The notes under the pieces were generated by a model that worked only from the letters and a program-made list of their open reading frames with translations, was not told the DNA's origin and ran no database searches. From assembly GCA_003453515.1 (NCBI GenBank), contig DMLD01000189.1, positions 1,577 through 10,071 of the forward strand: a DNA stretch of 8,495 nucleotides, written 5' to 3'. Below are positions 1 through 6,986 of this stretch, piece by piece (the stretch's first letter is position 1; every line of letters begins with the position of its first letter). The position numbers were made by a program, and so were the translations under genes. The stretch comes from Lachnospiraceae bacterium. GTDB lineage: Bacteria; Bacillota; Clostridia; Lachnospirales; Lachnospiraceae.

Positions 1-191
1 GCAGGCACCTTCTTCGCGGAGGAATGCATCTTTGCCAGTACATCGACCCTCTCATCCGGTACCGCTACCACTCCCACATTTGGATCAATGGTACAAAAGG
101 GATAGTTTGCCGACTCTGCCCCGGCCTTTGTAAGTGAATTAAACAGTGTGCTCTTGCCGACATTCGGCAAACCTACGATTCCAAGCTTCAT
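1..191 (-). CDS. ychF: Redox-regulated ATPase/GTPase YchF (Obg family), N-terminal part only
   Basis: Only the first 63 codons lie in the window; the gene continues past position 1. The ATG is at 191-189 and the peptide opens [20 protein letters not shown]. The P-loop GLPNVGKST spans residues 7-15, and the switch I segment [12 protein letters not shown] follows near residues 29-40; together these are the signature of the YchF/OLA1 subgroup of Obg-like GTPases. Family members prefer ATP over GTP, associate with ribosomes and are linked to oxidative stress responses. The start is supported by AAGGAG at 207-202, ten bases upstream. Only 22 bp separate it from the rpe stop, with no hairpin between, so it probably belongs to the same transcript. 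The domains that would settle the family (the coiled coil and C-terminal TGS domain) are outside the window, but the N-terminus is distinctive. Confidence 0.93.
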   Translation of the reverse strand, partial: MKLGIVGLPNVGKSTLFNSLTKAGAESANYPFCTIDPNVGVVAVPDERVDVLAKMHSSAKKVP

Positions 192-201
192 TTTATCTTA
201 T

Positions 202-207
202 CTCCTT
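202..207 (-). promoter_or_regulatory. Ribosome binding site of ychF
   Basis: AAGGAG on the minus strand, ten bases before the ATG at 191, in the 22-bp gap after the rpe stop codon (TGA at 216-214). It fixes the ychF start and shows that ychF is translated from its own site rather than by read-through from rpe. Confidence 0.7.
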
Positions 208-213
208 ATTGAA

Positions 214-879
214 TCAGTTTTTCTTTAAAAGTTTGTTAAAATCGGAGACATTTTTGGCAATATCTCCCTTGAACACCTGAGTTCCCGCGACAAACACATT
301 TGCTCCGGCATCCATGACCTCACCGACGTTCTCAGGTGTCAGTCCGCCGTCGACCTCAATGTCAACGTCCAGCTCCCTCTCGTTTATAAGGCTTCTCAGC
401 TTGCGTATTTTCCCAAAGGTGTCACGTATGATCTTCTGACCTCCGTACCCGGGATAAACAGTCATTATAAGTACCATTGACAGCTTATCGAGTATCGGCA
501 TCACCGGATCGAGCGGCGTGTCCGGTCGTATCGCCACGGCAGGCTTTACCCCGTATCCGAGTATCTGCAGGATCGTATCATAGAGCTTGTCCCCGCACGC
601 CTCGGCATGCACGGTTATCCCGTCCGCACCCGCCTCAGCAAAATCCCTGATATGGTCTATCGGATTCACTATCATCAGATGCACATCAAAAAAAAGCTTT
701 GAGTGCTGTCTTAGTCCCGATACAACAGGGATCCCAAAGGACAGATTTGGCACAAACACTCCATCCATCACATCTATATGTACATAGTCGGCACCTGCCG
801 ACTCTATCGCGGCGACCTGCTCACCCAAGCAGGCAGTGTCCGCCGCCAATATGGACGGTGCAAGCTTATTCACTATCAT
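214..879 (-). CDS. rpe: Ribulose-phosphate 3-epimerase
   Basis: Encodes a 221-residue TIM-barrel enzyme that interconverts D-ribulose 5-phosphate and D-xylulose 5-phosphate in the cytosolic pentose phosphate pathway. Family motifs visible are LAPSIL (6-11, with S9), HIDVMDG (34-40, metal ligands H34 and D36), DVHLMI (65-70, ligand H67), the catalytic EVDGG (175-179, with D177) and the phosphate-binding AGT (198-200). Length is normal. The ATG at 879 overlaps the rsgA stop as ATGA, and a strong tandem Shine-Dalgarno lies inside the end of rsgA, so translation is probably coupled. Two normally conserved loops differ: the usual VNPGFGGQ reads VYPGYGGQ (141-148), and the usual NPATPL-like loop reads RPDTPL (118-123). 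The metal ligands and catalytic aspartate are intact, so I expect an active enzyme, though a related sugar-phosphate epimerase cannot be fully excluded. Confidence 0.95.
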   Translation of the reverse strand: MIVNKLAPSILAADTACLGEQVAAIESAGADYVHIDVMDGVFVPNLSFGIPVVSGLRQHSKLFFDVHLMIVNPIDHIRDFAEAGADGITVHAEACGDKLYDTILQILGYGVKPAVAIRPDTPLDPVMPILDKLSMVLIMTVYPGYGGQKIIRDTFGKIRKLRSLINERELDVDIEVDGGLTPENVGEVMDAGANVFVAGTQVFKGDIAKNVSDFNKLLKKN

Positions 880-1778
880 CTGCTGCTCCTTCCCTCCTTA
901 ACCGCTCTTTCATTCAGCTCCGCAAAAAACATCTTATATGATTCGTATCTCTTCTCATCGATCGTGTCGCCCACAGCCGAAATGACCGCGCAATCAGGCT
1001 CGTGGATATGAGTACACATCCTGTATCTGCAGCCGTCTCTGTACTCATCAAACTCAGGCATGTAGGCAGAGAGTTCCTCCGGCAAAAGCTCGGGAAGCGC
1101 AAGCGAGCTGAAGCCCGGCGTATCGAATAAAAATGTATCCTCCGCGATCATAAAAAGCTCCGAGTGTCTGGTGGTATGCTTTCCTCTCTGCGTCTTTTTG
1201 CTTATAACCCCGGTCTCGGGTGCCGCATCCGGACAAATATGCCCGACAAGAGAGGACTTACCGACTCCCGACGGCCCCGCAAGCACGGTCGTCTTGCCCT
1301 TCATGCACATGCGGACATCCCTGATGCCGCTTCCATCCACATTACTTACGGCAAGCACGCCCTCACTGCATTTTTCATAGACCGACACAAAGCCCCTTAC
1401 GAAGGTATCATTTACAAGATCGGTCTTGGTCAGGCATATCCACACAGGTATGTTCCTGACCTCCATCATCAGCAAAAACCTGTCGAGAAGTCCGCGGTTC
1501 AGTCCCGGAGACTTGGCGGACACCACGACCATCGCCTGATCAACGTTGGCAACGGGAGGGCGGATCAGCGCATTTTTGCGCGGGAGGATCTCATCGACGT
1601 TCCCAAGCCTGTTCTCCTCGTCAAGAATACCGATCATCACGTCATCACCGACCAGCGGCTTGACATCGTCCTTGCGAAAGATACCCTTTGCCCTGCATTC
1701 ATAGATCGTGGCATCGCGGGTCACTACATAGTAGAACCCTCCGACGCCACGAATGATCTTTCCCTTATCAGTACGCAT
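876..1778 (-). CDS. rsgA: Ribosome small subunit-dependent GTPase A (RsgA/YloQ)
   Basis: Encodes a 300-residue circularly permuted GTPase that helps mature the 30S subunit and is stimulated by it. An N-terminal OB-fold occupies about residues 1-70. The GTPase motifs then appear in permuted order: G4 as TKTD (117-120), the P-loop GPSGVGKS (168-175), a switch region RGKHTTR (198-204) and G3 as DTPG (219-222). A C-terminal zinc site has the pattern Cx4CxHx5C (C250, C255, H257, C263). Length and layout are those of the family; TKxD in place of NKxD in G4 is also seen in the Bacillus protein as I recall it. The ATG at 1778 directly abuts the prkC TAG (1781-1779), and AAGGA at 1787-1783 overlaps the end of prkC, so the two are probably translationally coupled. 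In B. subtilis the orthologue is a PrkC substrate. Confidence 0.97.
   Translation of the reverse strand: MRTDKGKIIRGVGGFYYVVTRDATIYECRAKGIFRKDDVKPLVGDDVMIGILDEENRLGNVDEILPRKNALIRPPVANVDQAMVVVSAKSPGLNRGLLDRFLLMMEVRNIPVWICLTKTDLVNDTFVRGFVSVYEKCSEGVLAVSNVDGSGIRDVRMCMKGKTTVLAGPSGVGKSSLVGHICPDAAPETGVISKKTQRGKHTTRHSELFMIAEDTFLFDTPGFSSLALPELLPEELSAYMPEFDEYRDGCRYRMCTHIHEPDCAVISAVGDTIDEKRYESYKMFFAELNERAVKEGRSSR
886..900 (-). promoter_or_regulatory. Tandem Shine-Dalgarno upstream of rpe, inside the rsgA 3' end
   Basis: Two Shine-Dalgarno-like cores lie side by side on the minus strand: TAAGGAGG at 900-893 and AAGGAG at 891-886. The second ends six bases before the rpe ATG at 879. Both lie within the last codons of rsgA, which places the rpe initiation signal in coding sequence and confirms the ATGA overlap as the real rpe start. 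Confidence 0.75.
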
Positions 1779-3803
1779 CTATTCCTTCTCTTTCTTAAAG
1801 CTTATCGGATATGATGCTATATTCTCACCGTTTTGATATACTATAATCGTTCCCTGATTGGTGCTGTAGCCAATTACATTGGACAGTTGGTACGGGAAAT
1901 CACTGTAGCTGAGTGTTATGGTCTCAATAGGCGTGGTGTTTCCGTCCTGCTTGAGCACGAACTTGAACTTGGCAGGATCGTCAGTATCAAACTCAAACGG
2001 ATTCTCGATCGTGCAGCTTCCCACATAACGGTATGTCGGCTCAGGTCCCTTGCTTATCGTGATGTTGATCGCGGTTCCTTCCTTGACCTCCTTGCCTGCC
2101 ACCGGAGACTGTACACATACCTCGCCCACGTCGTAGCTCGAATACGATTTGGAGGTCTCGCCGAGCGTAAGCTTCGCCTCACGGATGGCTTCCTTTGCCT
2201 CCGCTCTTGTCATACCTATCAGATTCGGAACCTGTACCTTTACATTTTCCTTACCCTTGGAGACATGAAGCGTGATCATCGATCCCGAATCCACCTGCTC
2301 TCCAGCCTTGGGATCGGTATATGCAACCTTGCCCTTCTCCACGGTATCTGAGTAGACCTCGGAGCCGACCTGAACCTGATAGCCGGCGAGTTCAAGATCG
2401 GATGTCGCTTCCTCGACAGTCTTTCCTATCACTGAGATAAGACCTGATTTGACCGGTCCGTTGCTTATGTAAAGTATGACCTCAGAACCCTCCTCAACGG
2501 TAGAGCCCGCCTCCGGATTGGTTCCTATCGCGTAGTCCTTCTCTACCTCGTTGTTGTCCTGATTCTCTATTCTGTACTTAAGTCCGCTCTCCTCGAGTAT
2601 CTGTCCTGCCGATTCAAGGCTCTCATTGAAGACATCGGGTACCAGAGTCTGTCCCTCGGGTATGGTAGACGGATCCACGGTCGCCGTCGGTACGGGCGTC
2701 GGAGTGCCCTCCGGTTCCGCAGAGGATGAGCCCCACAGACCTATGAATCTTCCAAGCAGGAAAATAAGAATTATAAAAATGATCACCGCAACAGCAACGC
2801 TTCCAATGATGAGAGCCTTTTCAAGCTTGGGATCGACGTCCTCCTCATCCTCGTCATCAACAGGCTCCGGATCCACATTCGTATGCGGTGTGGCAGCCTT
2901 AAGTGTGTTGACATCGCTGTTTGATATAAATATAGTCTCGGAATCCCCGTATATCGGCTTTACGATACCGTAGTCTCCGCTCGGATCCTGCAAAAACATC
3001 TTCAGATCGGCTATCAGATCGGCCGCGGAAGCATAGCGCATCTCGGTCTTTTTCTGCATACACTTGGAAACTATATTGCTAAGTCCCTTCGGTATGGTGG
3101 CGTCTATGGCTGCGAGAGGCGCAGCGTCCTCCTGAATGTGTGCGAGCGCTACAGCCACCGCGCTTTCTCCCGTGAACGGCATAGTACCGCTGAGCATCTC
3201 ATACAGGGTAACACCAAGTGAATAGATATCGCTCTTTTCATCCGAGAAGCCGCCTCTTGCCTGCTCCGGTGAGATGTAGTGGACAGAGCCCATGGCGTTC
3301 GCCGTAATAGTGTTGGAGCTTGCCGCCTTGGCGATACCGAAGTCGGAAACCTTCGCCGTACCCTCGCGGGATATAAGTATGTTTTGAGGCTTGATATCCC
3401 TGTGTATGATATTGTTGGAGTGGGCAGCGTCGAGTCCTGCCGCTATCTGCAGTGCAATACCTACAGCCTCCTTTACCTTAAGCTTACCCTTTTGGTCGAT
3501 ATAGCGCTTCAGGGTTATACCGTCGACAAACTCCATGACGATATAGTGCATCCCCTCTTCCTCACCGACATCATACACACTCACAATATTCGGATGAGTT
3601 ATGGCGGCTACAGCCTGTGCCTCCTGACGAAACTTTGATACAAATTTAGTGTCCTCGCTATACTCTGTTTTCAGGACCTTTAGAGCGACAAATCTGTTCA
3701 GTCTGTGATCCTTGGCACGGTACACATCAGCCATACCTCCGGTACCGACCTTTTCTAGTATCTCATACCGATTTCCTATGATTGTTCCAATATTTACGAT
3801 CAT
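1779..3803 (-). CDS. prkC: Membrane Ser/Thr protein kinase with PASTA repeats (PrkC/Stk1)
   Basis: Encodes a 674-residue Hanks-type kinase that senses muropeptides or lipid II through extracellular PASTA repeats in characterised relatives. The kinase domain fills about residues 11-275: glycine loop GTGGMADVY (20-28), lysine K42 (VALKVL), helix-C glutamate E61, catalytic HRDIKPQN (134-141), DFG (154-156) and GSVHYISPEQ (172-181). The activation loop has likely autophosphorylation sites S162, S163, T165 and T167. An acidic juxtamembrane stretch (311-324) precedes one membrane segment (331-351), then a Pro/Thr-rich linker (358-380), PASTA repeats at about 386-449, 453-516 and 523-586, and a beta-rich C-terminal domain (588-674). 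I chose the ATG at 3803. A TTG at 3809 would add two residues and sits closer to the AAAGGGAAGG signal at 3824-3815, so it remains possible. The phosphatase partner lies immediately upstream. Confidence 0.97.
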   Translation of the reverse strand: MIVNIGTIIGNRYEILEKVGTGGMADVYRAKDHRLNRFVALKVLKTEYSEDTKFVSKFRQEAQAVAAITHPNIVSVYDVGEEEGMHYIVMEFVDGITLKRYIDQKGKLKVKEAVGIALQIAAGLDAAHSNNIIHRDIKPQNILISREGTAKVSDFGIAKAASSNTITANAMGSVHYISPEQARGGFSDEKSDIYSLGVTLYEMLSGTMPFTGESAVAVALAHIQEDAAPLAAIDATIPKGLSNIVSKCMQKKTEMRYASAADLIADLKMFLQDPSGDYGIVKPIYGDSETIFISNSDVNTLKAATPHTNVDPEPVDDEDEEDVDPKLEKALIIGSVAVAVIIFIILIFLLGRFIGLWGSSSAEPEGTPTPVPTATVDPSTIPEGQTLVPDVFNESLESAGQILEESGLKYRIENQDNNEVEKDYAIGTNPEAGSTVEEGSEVILYISNGPVKSGLISVIGKTVEEATSDLELAGYQVQVGSEVYSDTVEKGKVAYTDPKAGEQVDSGSMITLHVSKGKENVKVQVPNLIGMTRAEAKEAIREAKLTLGETSKSYSSYDVGEVCVQSPVAGKEVKEGTAINITISKGPEPTYRYVGSCTIENPFEFDTDDPAKFKFVLKQDGNTTPIETITLSYSDFPYQLSNVIGYSTNQGTIIVYQNGENIASYPISFKKEKE

Positions 3804-3814
3804 ATCCAAATCAA

Positions 3815-3824
3815 CCTTCCCTTT
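3815..3824 (-). promoter_or_regulatory. Ribosome binding site of prkC
   Basis: AAAGGGAAGG on the minus strand begins right after the stp stop codon (TAG 3827-3825). From its 3' end it is 5 bases to a TTG at 3809 and 11 bases to the ATG at 3803. The site therefore does not decide cleanly between the two in-frame starts. Confidence 0.6.
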
Positions 3825-4547
3825 CTATATTCTGATAAGCACTACGCTGATATTATCCTTACCACCGGCTTTGTTGGCTGCATCCACAAGGCTTTGCCCT
3901 ATCTCGGACAGAGGCTTGTCAGCCTGCGAAGCTATCCTTTCGATCTCCTTATCATCAAGCATGTTTGACAAACCGTCCGAGCACAAAAGATATACATCCC
4001 CCGGACTTATATCTACCTCAAAGAGATCGGGTTTCGGATCATCTATGGTTCCAAGCGCCCTGGTGATTATGTTTTTGTTCGGATGAGTTCTCATCTCTTC
4101 CTTCTCGATCTCACCCGAAAGCACCATCTCCTCAACAAGGGAGTGATCCGTCGTGATCTGCCTTATGTGCTTCCTGATCTGGTACAGCCTGGAGTCTCCG
4201 ATATTCACGATATAGGCAACATCATCCTCTATGATCATACCTACCAGGGTCGTCCCCATCCCCTGATACTTCGAGTCCTTTGATGCCTTTTCAAGGATCG
4301 CCTGATTTGCCTCTCTTACCGCATATTCCAGACTCCCGACCACGGTTCGCTTAGGGTTGTTTTTCAGGGCGTCCACAACGGTTTCGATACATATTTTCGA
4401 AGCCGTATCCCCTGCCTTATGTCCCCCCATACCGTCGGCGACAAGGAAAATGTTTGACAGACCCGACCCGGGATTCTGCTCGCAATAAACACTGTCCTGA
4501 TTGTTGTCCCGCATTCGTCCGGTATCTGTTACAGAAAACGATTCCAC
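3825..4547 (-). CDS. stp: PP2C-family Ser/Thr protein phosphatase (PrpC/Stp1)
   Basis: Encodes a 240-residue cytosolic metal-dependent phosphatase, the usual length for bacterial single-domain PP2C enzymes, which reverses phosphorylation by the PASTA kinase encoded next to it. Motifs in order are RDNNQDS (13-19, D18 metal-associated), VADGMGGH (36-43, D38 and G39 metal site), GTT (98-100), NIGDSR (115-120), CSDGL (189-193, D191) and GGKDNISV (228-235, D231). No signal peptide or membrane segment is visible. The start is GTG at 4547, supported by AGGAGG at 4560-4555 with seven bases spacing; the first residues (MESFSVTDTGRMRDNNQD) align with the expected family start. It follows rlmN after a 21-bp gap and precedes prkC by about 20 bp, the conserved phosphatase-kinase order of Firmicutes. 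Confidence 0.96.
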   Translation of the reverse strand: MESFSVTDTGRMRDNNQDSVYCEQNPGSGLSNIFLVADGMGGHKAGDTASKICIETVVDALKNNPKRTVVGSLEYAVREANQAILEKASKDSKYQGMGTTLVGMIIEDDVAYIVNIGDSRLYQIRKHIRQITTDHSLVEEMVLSGEIEKEEMRTHPNKNIITRALGTIDDPKPDLFEVDISPGDVYLLCSDGLSNMLDDKEIERIASQADKPLSEIGQSLVDAANKAGGKDNISVVLIRI

Positions 4548-4554
4548 AGTTTTT

Positions 4555-4560
4555 CCTCCT
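4555..4560 (-). promoter_or_regulatory. Ribosome binding site of stp, supports a GTG start
   Basis: AGGAGG on the minus strand, seven bases before the GTG at 4547, in the 21-bp gap after the rlmN TAA (4571-4569). It is the main evidence that translation starts at GTG; no in-frame ATG lies nearby. Confidence 0.75.
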
Positions 4561-4568
4561 GTTTGTTT

Positions 4569-5621
4569 TTATCTGTTATCACGGCGAAGCTGTCCGCACG
4601 CCGCATCAATCTCGCTTCCCATTTCTCTTCTTATAGTAACATTTATTCGATTTTTTTCAAGTATTATTTTAAACCTGTCTATTGTTTCTCTGTCAGATCT
4701 TGCAAGCTCCCTCTCTCTCACCTCGTTTAGGGGTATCAGATTAACATGCACCAAAACACCGTCACTCATGAGTTCCCTGCACAGTCCGGCAAGCTCCTTA
4801 GCACAGTGCTTATCGTCGTTTACTCCCCTCATCATGCTGTACTCAAAGGTCAGCCTTCGTCCTGTTTTTTCAAAATAGCCCTTACATGCCGCTATGACCT
4901 GATCAAGAGGATAGGCGTTTGCTATGGGCATTATCCTTTTTCTCAGCTCATCATTGGGAGCGTGCAGGCTGAGTGCAAGCGTCAGCGGAAGCTCCTCGGC
5001 GGCGAGCTTATTTATCCCCTCAACGATCCCGCAGGTCGAGATCGTGATGTGTCTGGCACTTAGGTTTCTCCCTGCCTCATCGGACAAAAGCCTTATAAAC
5101 TTGATCACATTGTCATAATTGTCAAAGGGCTCTCCCATTCCCATTATGATGATCCCGGATATCCTGCCTTCGCCACGGTACATCTCTCTTTCTATATCGT
5201 AGACCTGTGAGAGCATCTCTCCTGCCGTCAGGTCTCTCGACAGACCGTCTATGGTCGATGCACAGAATTTGCAGCCCATACGGCATCCGACCTGCGACGA
5301 AACACATATGCTGTCCCCGTGTCTGTAGTGCATCCACACGCTCTCTATCGTCTCTCCGTCAGGGAGCGAGAACAAAAACTTGGAGGTCGAGCCATCGCCG
5401 GCATCCTGCCTCTTTACTATGCTCAACGGGTCTAATATAAATTCATCCTTTAACTTCTCACGCAATGAAAGGCTTATATTGCTCATCACATCAAAGTCCG
5501 CGGCATTTTTCCTGTGCACCCACTCGTAGATCTGTCCGGCTCTGTAGTTCTTTTCTCCCATCCCGGCGATCACATCAGATAATTCCCTGTGATCAAGCTC
5601 CCTTATCGATCTTCGTTGCAT
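4569..5621 (-). CDS. rlmN: Dual-specificity RNA methyltransferase RlmN (23S rRNA A2503 / tRNA A37)
   Basis: Encodes a radical-SAM enzyme of about 350 residues that makes 2-methyladenosine at 23S rRNA position 2503 and at A37 of some tRNAs. Numbered from the ATG at 5621, the [4Fe-4S] cluster motif CRMGCKFC gives C113, C117 and C120. C106 lies seven residues earlier, matching the resolving cysteine C118 of the E. coli enzyme, and C342 in DAACGQL matches its methyl-carrying C355. MGMGEP (160-165) and the ISTCGI segment (194-199) are also typical. The reading frame extends to a TTG at 5633, but the only good Shine-Dalgarno (GGAG at 5631-5628) lies downstream of that TTG. It is six bases from the ATG at 5621 and three from the ATG at 5624, so 5621 is preferred. 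It follows rsmB by a 47-bp gap, the longest in the window. Confidence 0.97.
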   Translation of the reverse strand: MQRRSIRELDHRELSDVIAGMGEKNYRAGQIYEWVHRKNAADFDVMSNISLSLREKLKDEFILDPLSIVKRQDAGDGSTSKFLFSLPDGETIESVWMHYRHGDSICVSSQVGCRMGCKFCASTIDGLSRDLTAGEMLSQVYDIEREMYRGEGRISGIIIMGMGEPFDNYDNVIKFIRLLSDEAGRNLSARHITISTCGIVEGINKLAAEELPLTLALSLHAPNDELRKRIMPIANAYPLDQVIAACKGYFEKTGRRLTFEYSMMRGVNDDKHCAKELAGLCRELMSDGVLVHVNLIPLNEVRERELARSDRETIDRFKIILEKNRINVTIRREMGSEIDAACGQLRRDNR

Positions 5622-5627
5622 CATAAT

Positions 5628-5631
5628 CTCC
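5628..5631 (-). promoter_or_regulatory. Ribosome binding site of rlmN, decides the start
   Basis: GGAG on the minus strand precedes two consecutive ATG codons at 5624 and 5621. Spacing to the second is six bases and to the first three. It overlaps the TTG-initiated extension of the frame and so argues against a TTG start at 5633. Confidence 0.6.
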
Positions 5632-5668
5632 AAATCAGGTTTTGTCGTAAGGAAAAATACGGGCTTGC

Positions 5669-6976
5669 TCAGATCTTTCTGAAACGGGCGACAAAAAAGC
5701 CGTCCATGCTCTGTATCCCCGGAAGCACCTGTATGCGTCCTCTCGCTGTCTGCGAGCTTATCAGCTCCCTAGGCAGATACGGGTCGAGGCTCTCAGGCAC
5801 CAGCCCGAGGTTTTCCTCTATCCAATCCGCGTTTTCGTCATTTTCCTTGTGGTTGAGTGTACATGTGCTGTATATCAGAACTCCGTCCGGTTTAAGCATC
5901 GAGACCGATGCCCTGACTATCTCTCTCTGTATCCTGATCAGATCCCAGACCTCGGTAGGTGATCTGAATCTGAGCTCCGGCTTTCTTCCTATGATGCCGT
6001 ATCCCGAGCACGGGACGTCACACAGCACCACATCCGCTCTTTCCTTCCATGTCGGATCGGGCTTCGTGGCATCCCACAGCTTGACCTCGACATTCATATA
6101 GCGCATTCTGTGGATGTTTTCCCTGATCCTTGAGAGCTTCTCCTCTCTCAGATCCCTGATACTCACAACTCCTGTTCCGTCAAGACACATGAGCGCGTGG
6201 ATCGACTTTCCGCCCGGAGCGCCGCACACGTCAACGACCGATGCATGAGGCCTTATCCCGGCGACCATTACCGGAAGCTGTGAGCTCTCATCCTGTACAT
6301 AAAAATAACCTTCGTCATAGCCGTAAAGCTTTGTCACATCGGGGCTTCCCTTAACAATCAGCGTGTCGGGAGTGTATCTGCCCCTTTCGTACTCTATATC
6401 AAGCTTCTTCTCATATTCCTCCACCGATATCTTCGTTGGATCTATATGAAGAGAGGTCTCTCCCTGTCTTTCCAAAAATGCCATCGCCATCTTGACGGTC
6501 GTGCGCTTACCGTAGCCTGCCACCAACACATCCCAGAGATCCTTCGGCAGAGAATATCTCTCATTCGGTGCCAGCCTCCTCCACGGATCCTCCCCCGGAG
6601 GCTTTTCAAGCTCTCTAACAAATCCGCGTAGCACGGCATTTATAAAGCCCCTTTTCCCCTGCTCCCTCACAAGCTCGGGTATTGAAGCACAGGTCGCATA
6701 CGCAGGGATGGAATCCATGAACTCCAGCTCGTAAAACCCCATCCTGAGACAGATCCTCACATCCGGATCCATCTTCGAGACCGGTCTGTCGGAAAACCTT
6801 CTTATCATCGCATCCAAAAGCACTGCTCTCTCGATCGTACCGTATGCTCTTTTCTTAAGGCTCGACGCCTCCGTACCGTCAAGGCTCTCTCTATCAGCTA
6901 TATCGTGATAAAGACGGTTGCTGTGCGCTCCCTTCTCCATCACGTTGTAAACGATCTCATATACAAATTCCCGCAT
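5669..6976 (-). CDS. rsmB: 16S rRNA (cytosine(967)-C5)-methyltransferase RsmB
   Basis: Encodes a 435-residue SAM-dependent methyltransferase that forms 5-methylcytosine at 16S rRNA position 967. Residues 1 to about 135 are a helical NusB-like RNA-binding domain, with the recognisable FINAVLRGFVRE segment at 111-122. The catalytic Rossmann domain follows. VVDVCGAPGGKS (247-258) is the SAM-binding motif, a variant of the common CAAPGGK. CDVPCSGYG (319-327) carries the conserved motif IV cysteine C323, and YSTCT (369-373) carries the nucleophile C372. The C-terminus MDGFFVARFRK is typical. Length and domain order match the family and distinguish it from NusB alone or from RsmF. The ATG at 6976 has AGGAGG four bases upstream, overlapping the fmt stop. 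Some clostridia carry a zinc metallopeptidase gene between fmt and rsmB; none is present here. Confidence 0.96.
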   Translation of the reverse strand: MREFVYEIVYNVMEKGAHSNRLYHDIADRESLDGTEASSLKKRAYGTIERAVLLDAMIRRFSDRPVSKMDPDVRICLRMGFYELEFMDSIPAYATCASIPELVREQGKRGFINAVLRGFVRELEKPPGEDPWRRLAPNERYSLPKDLWDVLVAGYGKRTTVKMAMAFLERQGETSLHIDPTKISVEEYEKKLDIEYERGRYTPDTLIVKGSPDVTKLYGYDEGYFYVQDESSQLPVMVAGIRPHASVVDVCGAPGGKSIHALMCLDGTGVVSIRDLREEKLSRIRENIHRMRYMNVEVKLWDATKPDPTWKERADVVLCDVPCSGYGIIGRKPELRFRSPTEVWDLIRIQREIVRASVSMLKPDGVLIYSTCTLNHKENDENADWIEENLGLVPESLDPYLPRELISSQTARGRIQVLPGIQSMDGFFVARFRKI

Positions 6977-6980
6977 TCAC

Positions 6981-6986
6981 CCTCCT
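6981..6986 (-). promoter_or_regulatory. Ribosome binding site of rsmB overlapping the fmt stop codon
   Basis: AGGAGG on the minus strand shares its first two bases with the fmt TAG (6987-6985) and lies four bases before the rsmB ATG at 6976. Termination on fmt and initiation on rsmB occur within one ribosome footprint, a layout expected for translational coupling. Confidence 0.75.

Noticed and set aside
688..695. Run of eight A on the plus strand (eight T in the rpe message)
   Set aside because: Considered as a slippage or phase-variation tract. The rpe frame is intact through it, it encodes the conserved KLFFDVHLM region, and a single 8-base run is too weak to claim a switch.
1164..1814. 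Plus-strand open frame of 216 codons opposite rsgA and the end of prkC
   Set aside because: It lies entirely antisense to well-supported genes, has a composition rich in His and Arg without recognisable motifs, and has no convincing ribosome binding site. It is a shadow of the rsgA codon pattern.
1833..2351. Plus-strand open frame of 172 codons opposite the PASTA region of prkC
   Set aside because: It mirrors the repeated structure of the PASTA coding sequence and shows no domain or signal of its own.
5622..5668. rsmB-rlmN gap checked for a promoter or terminator
   Set aside because: This is the longest gap, but it has no inverted repeat before its short T run and no convincing -35/-10 pair on the minus strand.
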